A stretch of DNA of 35,504 bases from Clostridia bacterium (GTDB lineage: Bacteria; Bacillota; Clostridia; Lachnospirales; Lachnospiraceae), in NCBI GenBank assembly GCA_910574255.1, contig CAJTAK010000024.1, forward strand, positions 1-35,504, given 5' to 3'. The notes beneath the pieces were generated by a model. That model made no database searches and had not been told where the DNA came from. It worked only from the letters and a program-made list of their open reading frames with translations. The translations under genes and the position numbers were made by a program. Within the stretch, counting starts at the first letter, position 1; each line of letters opens with the position of its first letter. Positions 24,001-30,760 of this stretch are shown here, piece by piece.

Positions 24001-24192
24001 CTTTTAAGAAAGTATAAGTATCCGCCTGAAAAAGCTAAAGGTGCTGTTGACATTGTGATAAAACAGGCGGAATTAATGAGCAGTAATATTAATCCTCATG
24101 CTGTTGTTTATAATTTTCAGCCAAGAACAGAGTCCTACATGGTTGCAGAGAATGCGGCATATAGTGTGAATGGCCAAGAATTGAAAGAGTAA
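21070..24192 (+). CDS. hsdR: Type I restriction endonuclease subunit HsdR
   Basis: HsdR is the ATP-driven DNA translocase and nuclease of the type I complex. It has 1040 residues from ATG 21070, with AAAGGA 9 nt upstream; a GTG at 21052 overlaps that site. The PD-(D/E)xK nuclease domain is N-terminal (RPDVLVFVNGIPLVLFELKN, with the D and E-L-K pattern). The SF2 motor follows, with Walker A QGSGKS near residues 289-294, the DEAH box at D390 (MADEAHRSQYG), FTGTPI, and motif VI-type QAIARVNRVYKDK. A helical C-terminal region binds HsdM. It is 130 bp downstream of site D and may have its own promoter, so HsdR expression need not change with inversion. The sequence appears intact. Confidence 0.96.
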   Translation: MPINENTLEQVIIAELQKNGYEYLYGPDINRDYHEVILKDCFEDAIFKINQGIRSDMVEEAYKAIKNLGLLKLEDMNAAFHKYMIEGVPVNYRVNGELRTYTVKLIDFTDPEKNKFHVINQYTVIEYKNKRPDVLVFVNGIPLVLFELKNITNEDATIENAYKQVKNYQMDIPSLFYYNAFNVISDGLDTRMGTITSDFTRYMVWKSENGEKPEERSVNFFTVLLNGVFPKVRLLDLIRNFIVFQNSKGRTIKIIAGYHQYFAVRKAVECTRQALKTHSRKVGVVWHTQGSGKSLSMVFYTGCIVSNPEFNNPTIVVLTDRNDLDNQLFATFCSSSKLLLRQTPKQAKNRENLKELLRVNAGGIIFTTIQKFGESSQILSERSNIIFMADEAHRSQYGLEGKLDRETGEWKYGMAKYMRDSLPNATFIGFTGTPIDFDDRSTVEVFGKYIDIYDMTQAVEDGATVPIYYENRTTKIKLNEELLKKIDAEYEKMAGEASEMAIEKSKSDLSTIEAIIGSKERLRLLADDIIAHYEDRQYVLTGKAMIVCMSRRIAINLYRIILEKRPEWKQKVKVVLTSSNQDDEDWHDVIGNKAYRDGLMLEFKDDSSEFKIAIVVDMWLTGFDVPSMATMYIDKPMKGHNLMQAIARVNRVYKDKEAGLIVDYIGMAAELKYALKQYTKRDQDKVPDLGQAFSIALAKLEIMRDIFYGFDYSAFFGSEDSLRLAMIVEGVDFALGMEEDEQKSFIREATALSQAETLCRSMLDAKIKQEIEFFKCVKAGLCKTARRIGITTNEINSRIMKLLEQAIEQDGVYDIFAEAGKKNPEISILSEEYMEKIRRMKHKNIAAEMLRKLLEDNIRVFARTGVVKSQLFSEKMQKILKMYNNRMITSAEVIEELLNLSKEMTEAYRAGDEKGLSTEELAFYDALSADPEVLREMQDKVLVEMAQELTELIRRSRTVDWDKKESARAYMRTQVKHLLRKYKYPPEKAKGAVDIVIKQAELMSSNINPHAVVYNFQPRTESYMVAENAAYSVNGQELKE

Positions 24193-24199
24193 TTATAAT

Positions 24200-24529
24200 A
24201 TGGGCGTTTCGAAAAAGGGCAGAAGAATCCTTATTTATGAAGAAAAAGAGTATATCTGGTGGGCGAGGGAGGAAGATGACGACTGCGGCAAACCTTGGCT
24301 GACAGTTGTTTCGCCGGACAAAAGCCTTGCTCTCTCCTGTCGGGTGGGAGAAGGAGACTTTTTCATTGTCAATAAAGGAAGAATATTCCAAGGAAAAGAA
24401 ACCTCCGGAAAATGGGAATATTATTGGTACCCCTTTTCTGCCAGTCCGCCTATGGTGATTACGCCTAAATTTGTCCGAGAGCTGCTGGAATGGGCAATTC
24501 ATGGACGGGATGCAGAAAAATGCCAATGA
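24200..24529 (+). CDS. Small hypothetical protein after hsdR
   Basis: A 109-residue soluble protein starting MGVSKKGRRILIYEEKEYIW only 7 nt after the hsdR stop, so probably co-transcribed, with a weak GAAAGAG ribosome site. It is rich in aromatic residues (EYIWWAREEDDDCG, WEYYWYPF) and ends VRELLEWAIHGRDAEKCQ. The layout (basic start, Y/W-rich strands, 'I-T-P-x-F-V-R-x-L-x-x-W-A') resembles a small family seen in Firmicutes with no assigned role. I see no membrane segment, metal-binding motif or nuclease motif. The next 230 bp before the XRE gene carry only an unsupported frame. Confidence 0.65.
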   Translation: MGVSKKGRRILIYEEKEYIWWAREEDDDCGKPWLTVVSPDKSLALSCRVGEGDFFIVNKGRIFQGKETSGKWEYYWYPFSASPPMVITPKFVRELLEWAIHGRDAEKCQ

Positions 24530-24761
24530 CCGGAAATGATTTCAAATTGTCAGGAACCATTGACATTTTTCCACGGAAGCTTGGTGGCAATGCAACCGCC
24601 GTTTCTGATAGAATACTCCTATCAAAAGCAGCAGTATCCCGACAATTCCGGAAAAATTTGCAGACACATGCCTTTGGTGACTGGAAACTCGTTCGGATAA
24701 AGGGGACTGGCAAGGGCATGCATTATGGGATGCCCTTAGGCCAAAATAAGGAGGAGCAGGT

Positions 24762-25385
24762 ATGAATGTAGCAGACAGAATACAAACATTGAGAAAAGCA
24801 AAAGGAATGTCCCAGGAGGGATTGGCGGATCGGATTGGCGTATCAAGACAGACCGTGTCAAAATGGGAAAGCGAACAAAGTCTTCCGGATTTGGAAAAGA
24901 TCATTCTGTTAAGCGAGTGCTTTGAGGTAACAACCGATTATCTCCTAAAAGGAATTGAGCCCAAGCCAGATGCCGCTGATGAAAAGCCGGATGCCAGAAT
25001 TTTTTCAGCGACGGGAACAGCACTGAATTTCATCGGCTTGGTGGTTTCAATTATGGTGTGGATAGAGGAGCAAAGCACCGTGTCTGTTGCCATTGGCCTG
25101 ATTTTTATGGCCATGGGATGCATGATTGCGGCAATCGGACAGTTTGTGGGGGAATGCAGAAAAAGTGCCCTCAGATGGTTTCTGGCAGTCAATGTGTGGT
25201 TTTTAGCTCTAATTCCGATTTCCTGTGTATTTAATTGTATACAGGGGATTTTGGGGGGCTTTTCGTGGATGCTTATGCCGATTCCTTATTTTGGAAATTC
25301 TTTTGTAATCTTTTGCCTAGGATGGCTGGCATATCTGGCTGTTTGCATTTGCACGGATTTGATTTTGGTGAAAGGGAAAAAATAG
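24762..25385 (+). CDS. XRE-family transcriptional regulator with membrane segments
   Basis: A 207-residue protein. Residues 5-60 form a Cro/CI-type helix-turn-helix (RIQTLRKAKGMSQEGLADRI, GVSRQTVSKWESEQSLPDLE, ending VTTDYLLKG). A short linker is followed by four or five hydrophobic segments (TALNFIGLVVSIMVWI, VAIGLIFMAMGCMIAAIG, FLAVNVWFLALIPISCVF, YFGNSFVIFCLGWLAYLAVC). This fusion of an HTH with a membrane domain is frequent in clostridia and may let a membrane or cell-envelope signal control DNA binding. AGGAGGAG precedes the ATG. No obvious partner or target operon is adjacent. Confidence 0.85.
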   Translation: MNVADRIQTLRKAKGMSQEGLADRIGVSRQTVSKWESEQSLPDLEKIILLSECFEVTTDYLLKGIEPKPDAADEKPDARIFSATGTALNFIGLVVSIMVWIEEQSTVSVAIGLIFMAMGCMIAAIGQFVGECRKSALRWFLAVNVWFLALIPISCVFNCIQGILGGFSWMLMPIPYFGNSFVIFCLGWLAYLAVCICTDLILVKGKK

Positions 25386-25448
25386 GACTTCTACAGAGTG
25401 GAAATTTTGTTCAATCAGTATTCGAGATGATAATAGAGATAGATAAAA

Positions 25449-25489
25449 AGGGTATGGTGCTAACTATACCCTGCTCTGGTTAACCAGAG
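25449..25489 (+). other. Two adjacent hairpins after the XRE gene
   Basis: GGGTAT (25450-25455) pairs with ATACCC (25466-25471), and CTCTGGTTAACCAGAG (25474-25489) is a perfect 16-bp palindrome. No T tract follows, so termination is uncertain. The rest of the gene-free stretch 25386-25779 holds a pair of degenerate direct repeats (CCTCGTCGGTC at 25493, CCTCGCCGACC near 25524) and the MITE-like element. Confidence 0.4.
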
Positions 25490-25644
25490 AGACCTCGTCG
25501 GTCAAATTATCCTTTCATATGTGGCCTCGCCGACCAAAAAACACTTTTACAAGTGCGAAAGAACAATTTTAGAGGTAGAATGCACCTCTAACTATATTAT
25601 ACACATTTTTTGTGAAAAATCCATTGATTTTTATAAGAATTATT

Positions 25645-25773
25645 GTTACTGTTCACTCCTGGGTCGTGCACTACGCTGCACGACCACAGGCCAGTATAGT
25701 AATGGGGCCAGAATCCGGCCTCTTGCCGTAAGGCAACTTTAAATAGGCCGGATTCGTTACTGTGAACAGTAAC
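25645..25773 (-). mobile_element. MITE-like element with terminal inverted repeats and 8-bp target duplication
   Basis: The 129-bp element is bounded by GTTACTGTTCAC (25645-25656) and its exact complement GTGAACAGTAAC (25762-25773). It is flanked on both sides by GAATTATT (25637-25644 and 25774-25781), a perfect 8-bp direct duplication. Inside are three self-complementary stretches: GAATCCGGCCT with AGGCCGGATTC, GTTGCC with GGCAAG around CTTACG, and a CGTGCAGC/GTGCACG hairpin. It encodes no protein. A second copy, in opposite orientation, is at 30482-30586. The insertion lies exactly at the stop codon of the zinc-ribbon gene. Confidence 0.85.
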
Positions 25774-25779
25774 GAATTA

Positions 25780-26181
25780 TTAGCTTTTTCTCCGGTTATA
25801 AGAAAGACGAACCCTGTTTCCGGCCGCAGAATCTAAACCGTCAGCCTGTGAAATCCCCTGGCCACAGGAACCGGAATTGCCGGATATAAAGACAGGCACA
25901 ATGCAGATAGGGCAGGTACCGTCCTCCTTAATACGGGAACCGCACATAGAACAATATTTATCCTCAGCTTCCGAAGCCAACTGACCGATCTTATCCGCTG
26001 CAGCGTCAGAGACAAGGGGAGCATCCGCCCCAATAGGATTGCCGTAATCCAAAGACCGTTCTTTCATAGAATTACGAAATATAGCCGCAAAAGAGCCTGC
26101 GGTTTTTGAAGCTGGCAAAACAGGCTGATTTATCTTAGAAGCCGCAAAAATATTTGATATATGAATACTTTCCGAAATCAT
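25780..26181 (-). CDS. Zinc-ribbon protein of unknown function
   Basis: A 133-residue soluble protein. The C-terminal half has a C-x-x-C...C-x-x-C zinc ribbon (CSMCGSRIKEDGTCPIC). The N-terminus, MISESIHISNIFAASKINQP, and the AGSFAAIFRNSMKERSLDYG segment resemble the short leaders of small flagellar or export-related proteins, but I cannot assign a family. AGGAG precedes the ATG at 26181. The C-terminal residues (SYNRRKS) and the stop coincide with the target duplication of the MITE-like element, so the original 3' end may have been altered. It is a lone gene on this strand. Confidence 0.65.
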   Translation of the reverse strand: MISESIHISNIFAASKINQPVLPASKTAGSFAAIFRNSMKERSLDYGNPIGADAPLVSDAAADKIGQLASEAEDKYCSMCGSRIKEDGTCPICIVPVFISGNSGSCGQGISQADGLDSAAGNRVRLSYNRRKS

Positions 26182-26283
26182 AAAAATTCTCCTTTTTAAT
26201 CCCCTGCGGGCATCCTCTAATACATACCCCTCGGAGTGAGTAGTAAAGTATAAAACTGTAAGTCAAGCATATGGCATTAACAG

Positions 26284-26690
26284 TTATTTGTCAATAAAAA
26301 TTACATGATTACTAATGAACCAATTTCGCCCCTTTCGAAGCAAATGGCAGGTCATCAGCGTCAAAGCAAAGCTCCCCATACAGATCCCAAATACCTGTAC
26401 AGGCATAATAGGGCAGACCCGGACCGCATAATACGCAAGCACCACCGGGATGGATTGACGCAGGAGATAGAGCAGATAGGATATCTGATTAAAATAAACA
26501 GTAAATCCGGTCTTCCGGTTCAAGAATCGCTTCCCTATCACAAGAAAAAACAAAATAGAGATCTACCCAATAAAATGAACCCACAGATCCCCGTAATAGG
26601 AAAAATGGTAATAAAGCACGCCGGAAGCAACAGCAATATGGTCAGATTCCGGAGATTGTCAATGTAATGCTTTCTCGATGGATTTTTCAT
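26284..26690 (-). pseudogene. Acyltransferase-3 family remnant
   Basis: From the ATG at 26690 the reverse strand reads MKNPSRKHYIDNLRNLTILL, the typical start of an acyltransferase-3 (OatA-like) membrane protein. The reading frame leaves family similarity after ~35 residues. An overlapping frame (26553-26284) then carries the family C-terminus: RFLNRKTGFTVYFNQISYLL, VVLAYYAVRVCPIMPVQVFG, MGSFALTLMTCHLLRKGRNW. Intact proteins have 350-400 residues and about ten membrane helices. About 250 residues are missing here and there is a frameshift at the junction. It cannot be functional. Confidence 0.7.
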
Positions 26691-27215
26691 AAATTCAGAA
26701 TATGACAGTTCCATATACTTGCCAATAAAAATGAGCCCGTATGAGGCATACGATCTCATTGGAAAAATTAGGAAGACGCATATTGAATTATGTTGATAAC
26801 GAAAGAGATTTAATATGCAGTTACAAGATTTTGGACATTCCCATAACAAAGAATTTGATGATTTCTTAAAAGTGTTTACTGAATGTATTAGACAAATTGA
26901 TGATTTGCATTTTTAGGCTGAAAAGAAAGGCAAAATGAGCGGTTAGCCGGATTCATTAAAATTCTGAAGGCACAGAAGGGCGTCAAGGTATTGTGTTTTG
27001 AAACCAAACGGTTTATATTATTTATAGCGAAGTGTGCTTTCAGAATGGAGCAAAGAAATGAAAACGTCTGATATGATATAGAAGCTATGGAATAAAAAAG
27101 AGATAAGTGCATCAGAACCGGCCAGGCACATTGGCTTGAGAAATATTGCAAAGAAGCGGGATAGGCAAAGACAGTCGCAATTGAACAAATCTTGAATTAG
27201 TATGGAGGACAAATT
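26691..27215. other. Gene-poor stretch with short decayed frames
   Basis: 525 bp without a convincing gene. A short + frame (26817-26915) gives HSHNKEFDDFLKVFTECIRQ and stops. Further on are broken frames rich in lysine that look like a decayed coding region (ASEPARHIGLRNIAKK). No promoter or terminator stands out, apart from the ribosome site for the gene at 27216. Confidence 0.5.
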
Positions 27216-28037
27216 ATGCTATACCACTACACAGACTTCACAGCCTTTGACGGCATTATCCGCTGTGCGGAACTGCGGCTGAACAACATTCTGAATATGA
27301 ATGATGCGTCCGAAATGCGATTTTTTATGAACGGCCTATGCCGTGCCGTTATGGAGCGGTTACAGTCAAACGGCGAGGAAGAAAAGAGCCGTGTGATAGA
27401 GAAGTTTTTCCGTGGGGAGCTGGCAGAGGAATTCCGCTATTCCGCATATGCGGCCTGCTTTTCCAAATACAGAGATGACGCCGCCCAGTGGGAGCGGTAC
27501 GGACATCTGGGACAGGGCGTCTGCATTGCCTTTCATGAAAATCTGATGCAGAAAATGACAGGCGGAGCCGTATCACTGCAAACCGTGTACTATCAGAAAG
27601 ATATGCGGGAGCATCGGCTTGTGGAAGAATTTTATCAGCTTATGACGGAAGAAAAGCAATTTTCAGAAATACAGCAGGAGCTGCGGGAGCTTATGAATGA
27701 TGCATGGATACAGTCGGCGGCTTTCAAGCATCCCTCTTTTGCGAGGGAGAAAGAGCGAAGGCTGGTGATTTCTCCGTTTATATTAAATGAATTTGCCGTG
27801 GAGCCAAGATACCATGTGTCGGCAGGGCGGATTAAGAAATATTATCCTCTTGATTTGAACCGGATGTGCGGGCGGCTGGGACTTCATATGTCAGAATTGT
27901 TCGGGGAGATCATTATCGGCCCGGCATCCTCCCAATCCATACCAATCCTGCAGGATTATCTGGTTGACTGCGGTCTGAATTCACTGAAGCACAAGATTAG
28001 CATGTCGGACTGTCCCTTAAGGAAGCCAATATCATAG
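27216..28037 (+). CDS. DUF2971 family protein
   Basis: A 273-residue soluble protein. The N-terminus LYHYTDFTAFDGIIRCAELR, the NDASEMRFF motif, and the core ACFSKYRDDAAQWERYGHLG followed by GVCIAFHENLM match DUF2971: Y-H-Y at the start, N-D-x-x-E, and W-x-x-Y-x-x-x-x-x-G-V-C-I-x-F. The fold of this family suggests an ADP-ribosyltransferase-like or nucleic-acid-related enzyme, but no activity is firmly established. Members are often found in bacterial defence islands. TGGAGGA precedes the ATG. GC content is higher than in the flanking pseudogene DNA, suggesting a separate origin. Confidence 0.82.
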   Translation: MLYHYTDFTAFDGIIRCAELRLNNILNMNDASEMRFFMNGLCRAVMERLQSNGEEEKSRVIEKFFRGELAEEFRYSAYAACFSKYRDDAAQWERYGHLGQGVCIAFHENLMQKMTGGAVSLQTVYYQKDMREHRLVEEFYQLMTEEKQFSEIQQELRELMNDAWIQSAAFKHPSFAREKERRLVISPFILNEFAVEPRYHVSAGRIKKYYPLDLNRMCGRLGLHMSELFGEIIIGPASSQSIPILQDYLVDCGLNSLKHKISMSDCPLRKPIS

Positions 28038-28134
28038 AGTCTTCCGAAAAAATAAAAAAGAAGCTTTTAAATTTATAGGATGTCCTGAGAAACAAATCAG
28101 AAATTGGGGGCATCAAATAACAGGAGGTTAACAG

Positions 28135-28713
28135 ATGTGTAAATGCAGTAAAAAGTATCTGCTGATTAGTGTTTTATTAGCAGCGTTATTATGCGGATGT
28201 ACTAAGAAGAATACAGTGAAAAATCCGGTAGAAGAGGAAAATGCTGCTTCAACGGAAAAAGAAAATTCTGCATCCAATGTTGTATCCTTCGAAGGCAAAG
28301 ATATGGATGGCAATACATTTTCAGTCGAGAACTGTGCCGATTCCCGGCTGACTATGATCAATGTCTGGGCAACCTACTGCAATCCCTGCCTTAGCGAGAT
28401 GCCGGAGCTTGGGGAGTTGACAAAGGAATACGAGGCAGAGGATTTCCAACTGATTGGTATTGTCAGTGATGTGCTGGAAGGGCAGGAGGATGAGAGTTTG
28501 GAATATGCATTGAGCCTGATTGAGGAAACAGGGGCCGATTATCCCCATTTGCTTTTGAACGAGTCCTTGTACAAGGGGCTTCTCACAGAGGTGACAGCAG
28601 TGCCTACAACATTTTTCTTGAATAAAGATGGAGAGATTCTGGATGTGATTGTGGGGGCCATGGATAAATCCAAGTGGAAGGAGAAGATAGATGCATTACT
28701 GGAAGAACTATAG
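28135..28713 (+). CDS. TlpA/ResA-like thioredoxin lipoprotein
   Basis: A 192-residue exported disulfide reductase. A lipoprotein signal (LLISVLLAALLCGC, with cysteine in the L-C-G-C lipobox) anchors it outside the membrane. A linker rich in E, N and S is followed by a thioredoxin fold of the AhpC-TSA/TlpA type: VVSFEGKDMDGNTFSVEN, the active site WATYCNPC, and cis-proline in TAVPTTFFLNKDGEIL. AGGAGG precedes the ATG. Together with the next two genes it forms a redox module. The most likely role is to receive electrons from the membrane polyferredoxin and reduce extracytoplasmic protein disulfides or peroxides. Confidence 0.9.
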   Translation: MCKCSKKYLLISVLLAALLCGCTKKNTVKNPVEEENAASTEKENSASNVVSFEGKDMDGNTFSVENCADSRLTMINVWATYCNPCLSEMPELGELTKEYEAEDFQLIGIVSDVLEGQEDESLEYALSLIEETGADYPHLLLNESLYKGLLTEVTAVPTTFFLNKDGEILDVIVGAMDKSKWKEKIDALLEEL

Positions 28714-28760
28714 GCAAAAAACGTATCTTGACAGACAAAGTCTGTCAGTTGGGAAAGGGC

Positions 28761-28906
28761 ATGAATTATGGCATGTCCGTAAAGTATGGATTTTGGGTAC
28801 GGCCTTGGGAGTTATATTTCTGGGTATCGGTGCTGCTCAGGGACAGCTTGGTGTTATCTGGAAAAAGGCAGTGATGATTTGTTTGGAATGCATTGGGATC
28901 GGGTAA
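28761..28906 (+). pseudogene. CD1871A-type CxxC mini membrane protein, apparently frameshifted
   Basis: The usual protein of this family is ~40-50 residues: a short basic start, one membrane helix, and the invariant end AxxICLECIGIG with a CxxC pair. The first part is seen in one frame from ATG 28761 (MNYGMSVKYGF). The rest is seen in another frame (GTALGVIFLGIGAAQGQLGV, then MICLECIGIG, stop at 28904-28906). The switch is near 28790-28800 and fits a 2-base insertion in the GGATTTTGGG run, or a sequencing error. An open frame from 28691 does cover the second part, but it starts inside tlpA with no ribosome site. Role in family: probably an electron-transfer accessory to the adjacent polyferredoxin. 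Confidence 0.65.
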
Positions 28907-28910
28907 AGAT

Positions 28911-29738
28911 ATGAGAAAAAATCTGCGTCTTAAAATACAACTTCTTTTTACTATTGTTACCAATGGGTATGCTTACGGTTTTTTCAAAGGAAAAATTTAT
29001 CAGGGAACTTTTAAATATGTCTGCGTTCCCGGCTTAAATTGCTATTCCTGCCCTGGAGCAGTCGGATCCTGTCCCATAGGGGCACTCCAGGCATTGCTGA
29101 ATCAGCGGAATCTTCAGATACCTTTTGGGGTTCTTGGATTTTTCTTTGTGTTTGGAAGCATACTGGGACGCTTTGTCTGCGGGTGGCTGTGTCCCTTTGG
29201 GTTAGTTCAGGATCTGATTCATAAGATTCCGATTTTTCAAAAAAGAAAGCGGCTGCCCTTTCATTCAGTTCTGAAATATGGAAAATATCTTGTTTTGATA
29301 TTTCTGGTGTGCATTGGCTCTATGTTCCTTTTTGGCGGCTTTGCGAAAGTTCCGGCCTTTTGCAAATATCTATGTCCTTCCGGCACATTATTTGGGGCCT
29401 TGCCCCTGCTTACAGGAAATAGCCTGTTGCGTAGCCAGATTGGAGGACTGTTTTTCTGGAAGCTTGGCCTTCTGATATTTCTTTTGATTATTTCGGTGAA
29501 GATTTACCGTCCATTTTGCCAATACCTGTGCCCCCTGGGGGCTATTTATGGTTGGTTTAATCGTATCAGTCTTGTGCAGATTCATTGGGAGGAAGAAGCA
29601 TGCAGCTCCTGCAGTTCCTGTGAGGCAGCCTGTCCGGTTGGACTTTCTATAAAGGAGATATCAGGCTCTCCCGAATGCATACGCTGCGGCAGATGTATAC
29701 AGGCATGTCCCAAGAAATGTCTGCATTTTCGGAAGTAA
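28911..29738 (+). CDS. NapH/CcoG-like 4Fe-4S membrane polyferredoxin
   Basis: The protein has 275 residues from ATG 28911 and about five membrane segments. The N-terminal VCVPGLNCYSCPGAVGSCPI and the paired motifs FVCGWLCPFGLVQDL, FCKYLCPSGTLFGALP and FCQYLCPLGAIYGWFN are the C-x-x-x-C-P signature of the NapH/NosR/CcoG family, which carries electrons across the membrane. At the C-terminus are two classic 4Fe-4S clusters: CSSCSSCEAACPVG and CIRCGRCIQACPKKC. The RACE gene shares no operon with it. The gene follows the CxxC mini-protein by 4 nt. Together with the TlpA-like lipoprotein it looks like an electron route from the cytoplasm to the outer face of the membrane. Confidence 0.9.
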   Translation: MRKNLRLKIQLLFTIVTNGYAYGFFKGKIYQGTFKYVCVPGLNCYSCPGAVGSCPIGALQALLNQRNLQIPFGVLGFFFVFGSILGRFVCGWLCPFGLVQDLIHKIPIFQKRKRLPFHSVLKYGKYLVLIFLVCIGSMFLFGGFAKVPAFCKYLCPSGTLFGALPLLTGNSLLRSQIGGLFFWKLGLLIFLLIISVKIYRPFCQYLCPLGAIYGWFNRISLVQIHWEEEACSSCSSCEAACPVGLSIKEISGSPECIRCGRCIQACPKKCLHFRK

Positions 29739-29743
29739 GGATT

Positions 29744-30247
29744 TTAGCATATTCCCTGCTGAACTTCCTGCTTTCCGAAGAAATTTTGTTCCACCTCCCG
29801 GCGCACCTGCTGTTCTGTCAAGGGAGCGGAGGAGGAAAGCTCAAAGTATACATAACCGCTGCTGGATTTTGCATAGCCGCAGGCGGTGTAGAGATTTCCG
29901 CTGGGAAGTTTTTTCTCCAGAGAAAGGTAAGTGTAGGCTTCCCGGTCAATCCAGTCCCCAATGGTATAATCAATGTTGGAAGTTGTTAATTCTACTACGG
30001 CCTCAGACACATAATCGCAGAGCACTTCGTCCAGAATCCATTTTTCCCGTTCTGAAAGCTTTACATAGGAAAGCTGAATAGGAGAGGAGCTTTTGGTGGG
30101 AAGCTTGACCGATGTGAGGATGCCTTGCTCTATATGAAAAGTTTCCTCTGCTGTAAAGTTGGCAGCCAGTACCTCTTTGGAGTCAGGCAGTATGGAACAT
30201 GTGATTGCTGCCAGTGTTATAAGACATGTTAAGATGATTTTTTTCAT
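29744..30247 (-). CDS. Secreted protein of unknown function
   Basis: A 167-residue protein with a clear Sec signal peptide: MKKIILTCLITLAAITCSIL, with a probable cleavage site after SKEVLAA. The mature part (NFTAEETFHIEQGILTSVKL, LSEREKWILDEVLCDYVSEA, LTEQQVRREVEQNFFGK) is soluble, with no cysteine pair or known enzyme motif. The pattern of alternating charged strands and a final helix suggests a small extracellular domain. I do not recognise the family. GGGAGGGG precedes the ATG at 30247. It converges with the polyferredoxin gene and its stop is 5 bp away. Confidence 0.75.
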   Translation of the reverse strand: MKKIILTCLITLAAITCSILPDSKEVLAANFTAEETFHIEQGILTSVKLPTKSSSPIQLSYVKLSEREKWILDEVLCDYVSEAVVELTTSNIDYTIGDWIDREAYTYLSLEKKLPSGNLYTACGYAKSSSGYVYFELSSSAPLTEQQVRREVEQNFFGKQEVQQGIC

Positions 30248-30273
30248 AGACCCCTCCCGCTTCTATTTGGATG

Positions 30274-30326
30274 GTATTCTAAGAAGCTTTTGCATGCTTG
30301 TATTAGGGTTGAACTTCTAAGAATAC
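30274..30326. promoter_or_regulatory. Inverted repeat in the upstream region of the secreted-protein gene
   Basis: GTATTCTAAGAAG (30274-30286) and CTTCTAAGAATAC (30314-30326) are 13-bp arms that match as reverse complements at 12 positions, spaced by 27 bp. They lie 27-79 bp before the reverse-strand gene and could be a regulator-binding site or a leader hairpin. Confidence 0.4.
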
Positions 30327-30398
30327 TCTTGTTATTTGGAGTTTTTATCAGTATACACTAAAAGTATTACAAAAATATGAAGAACACATTTATATTGT

Positions 30399-30407
30399 GT
30401 TATAATT
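30399..30407 (+). promoter_or_regulatory. Possible extended -10 promoter
   Basis: TGTTATAAT (30399-30407) forms a TGnTATAAT extended -10. The -35 region (TGAAGA) is weak. It would transcribe across the repeat at 30482-30586. The gene-free stretch 30248-30986 holds this site, the repeat, a second promoter and the tandem RNA. Confidence 0.35.
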
Positions 30408-30481
30408 ATGAGAAATTTAAATAAATATTCAGAAAAAATAACAATTAGCGACAAAGAGGGACAAGAATAGACGAGAATAGA

Positions 30482-30586
30482 GAATCCGGCCTATATAAAG
30501 TTGCCTTACGGCAAGAGGCCGGATTCCGGCTCCAGTACTGTACTGGCCTGTGACCGTGCAGCGCAGTGCACGGAGTGAACCGTAAC
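30482..30586 (+). repeat. Second copy of the MITE-like element, one end lost
   Basis: About 105 bp that align with the reverse complement of 25645-25755 almost base for base. Only one mismatch falls in the first 45 bases, and a 6-base block is missing in the CGTGCAGC/GTGCACG hairpin region. The right end GTGAACCGTAAC (30575-30586) matches the terminal repeat with one change. The left terminal repeat is absent, and no target duplication is visible, so this copy is truncated. Confidence 0.8.
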
Positions 30587-30693
30587 AAAATTTACGAGAA
30601 AAGCTGCGATTTTTTATGTAAGTTTTACAAAAGAATTTTTGGGAAACGAGAGATGAATGGAGATAGATATTTTAAAGAATACCTTTTATTTGA

Positions 30694-30723
30694 TTGCAGT
30701 AGGCAGCGGTAGTATGGTATAAT
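30694..30723 (+). promoter_or_regulatory. Promoter for the RACE transcript
   Basis: TTGCAG (30694-30699), an 18-bp spacer and TATAAT (30718-30723). The predicted start near 30730 gives a 5' leader of about 255 nt, which contains the tandem structured RNA. Confidence 0.6.
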
Positions 30724-30760
30724 TTTAACAATGGGATTGCGTTCAGGAAAAAGTTTAGAA

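Noticed and set aside
24490..24765. 91-codon + frame between the small gene after hsdR and the XRE regulator
   Set aside because: It starts inside the previous gene with no ribosome site, and its composition and motifs resemble no family; probably non-coding.
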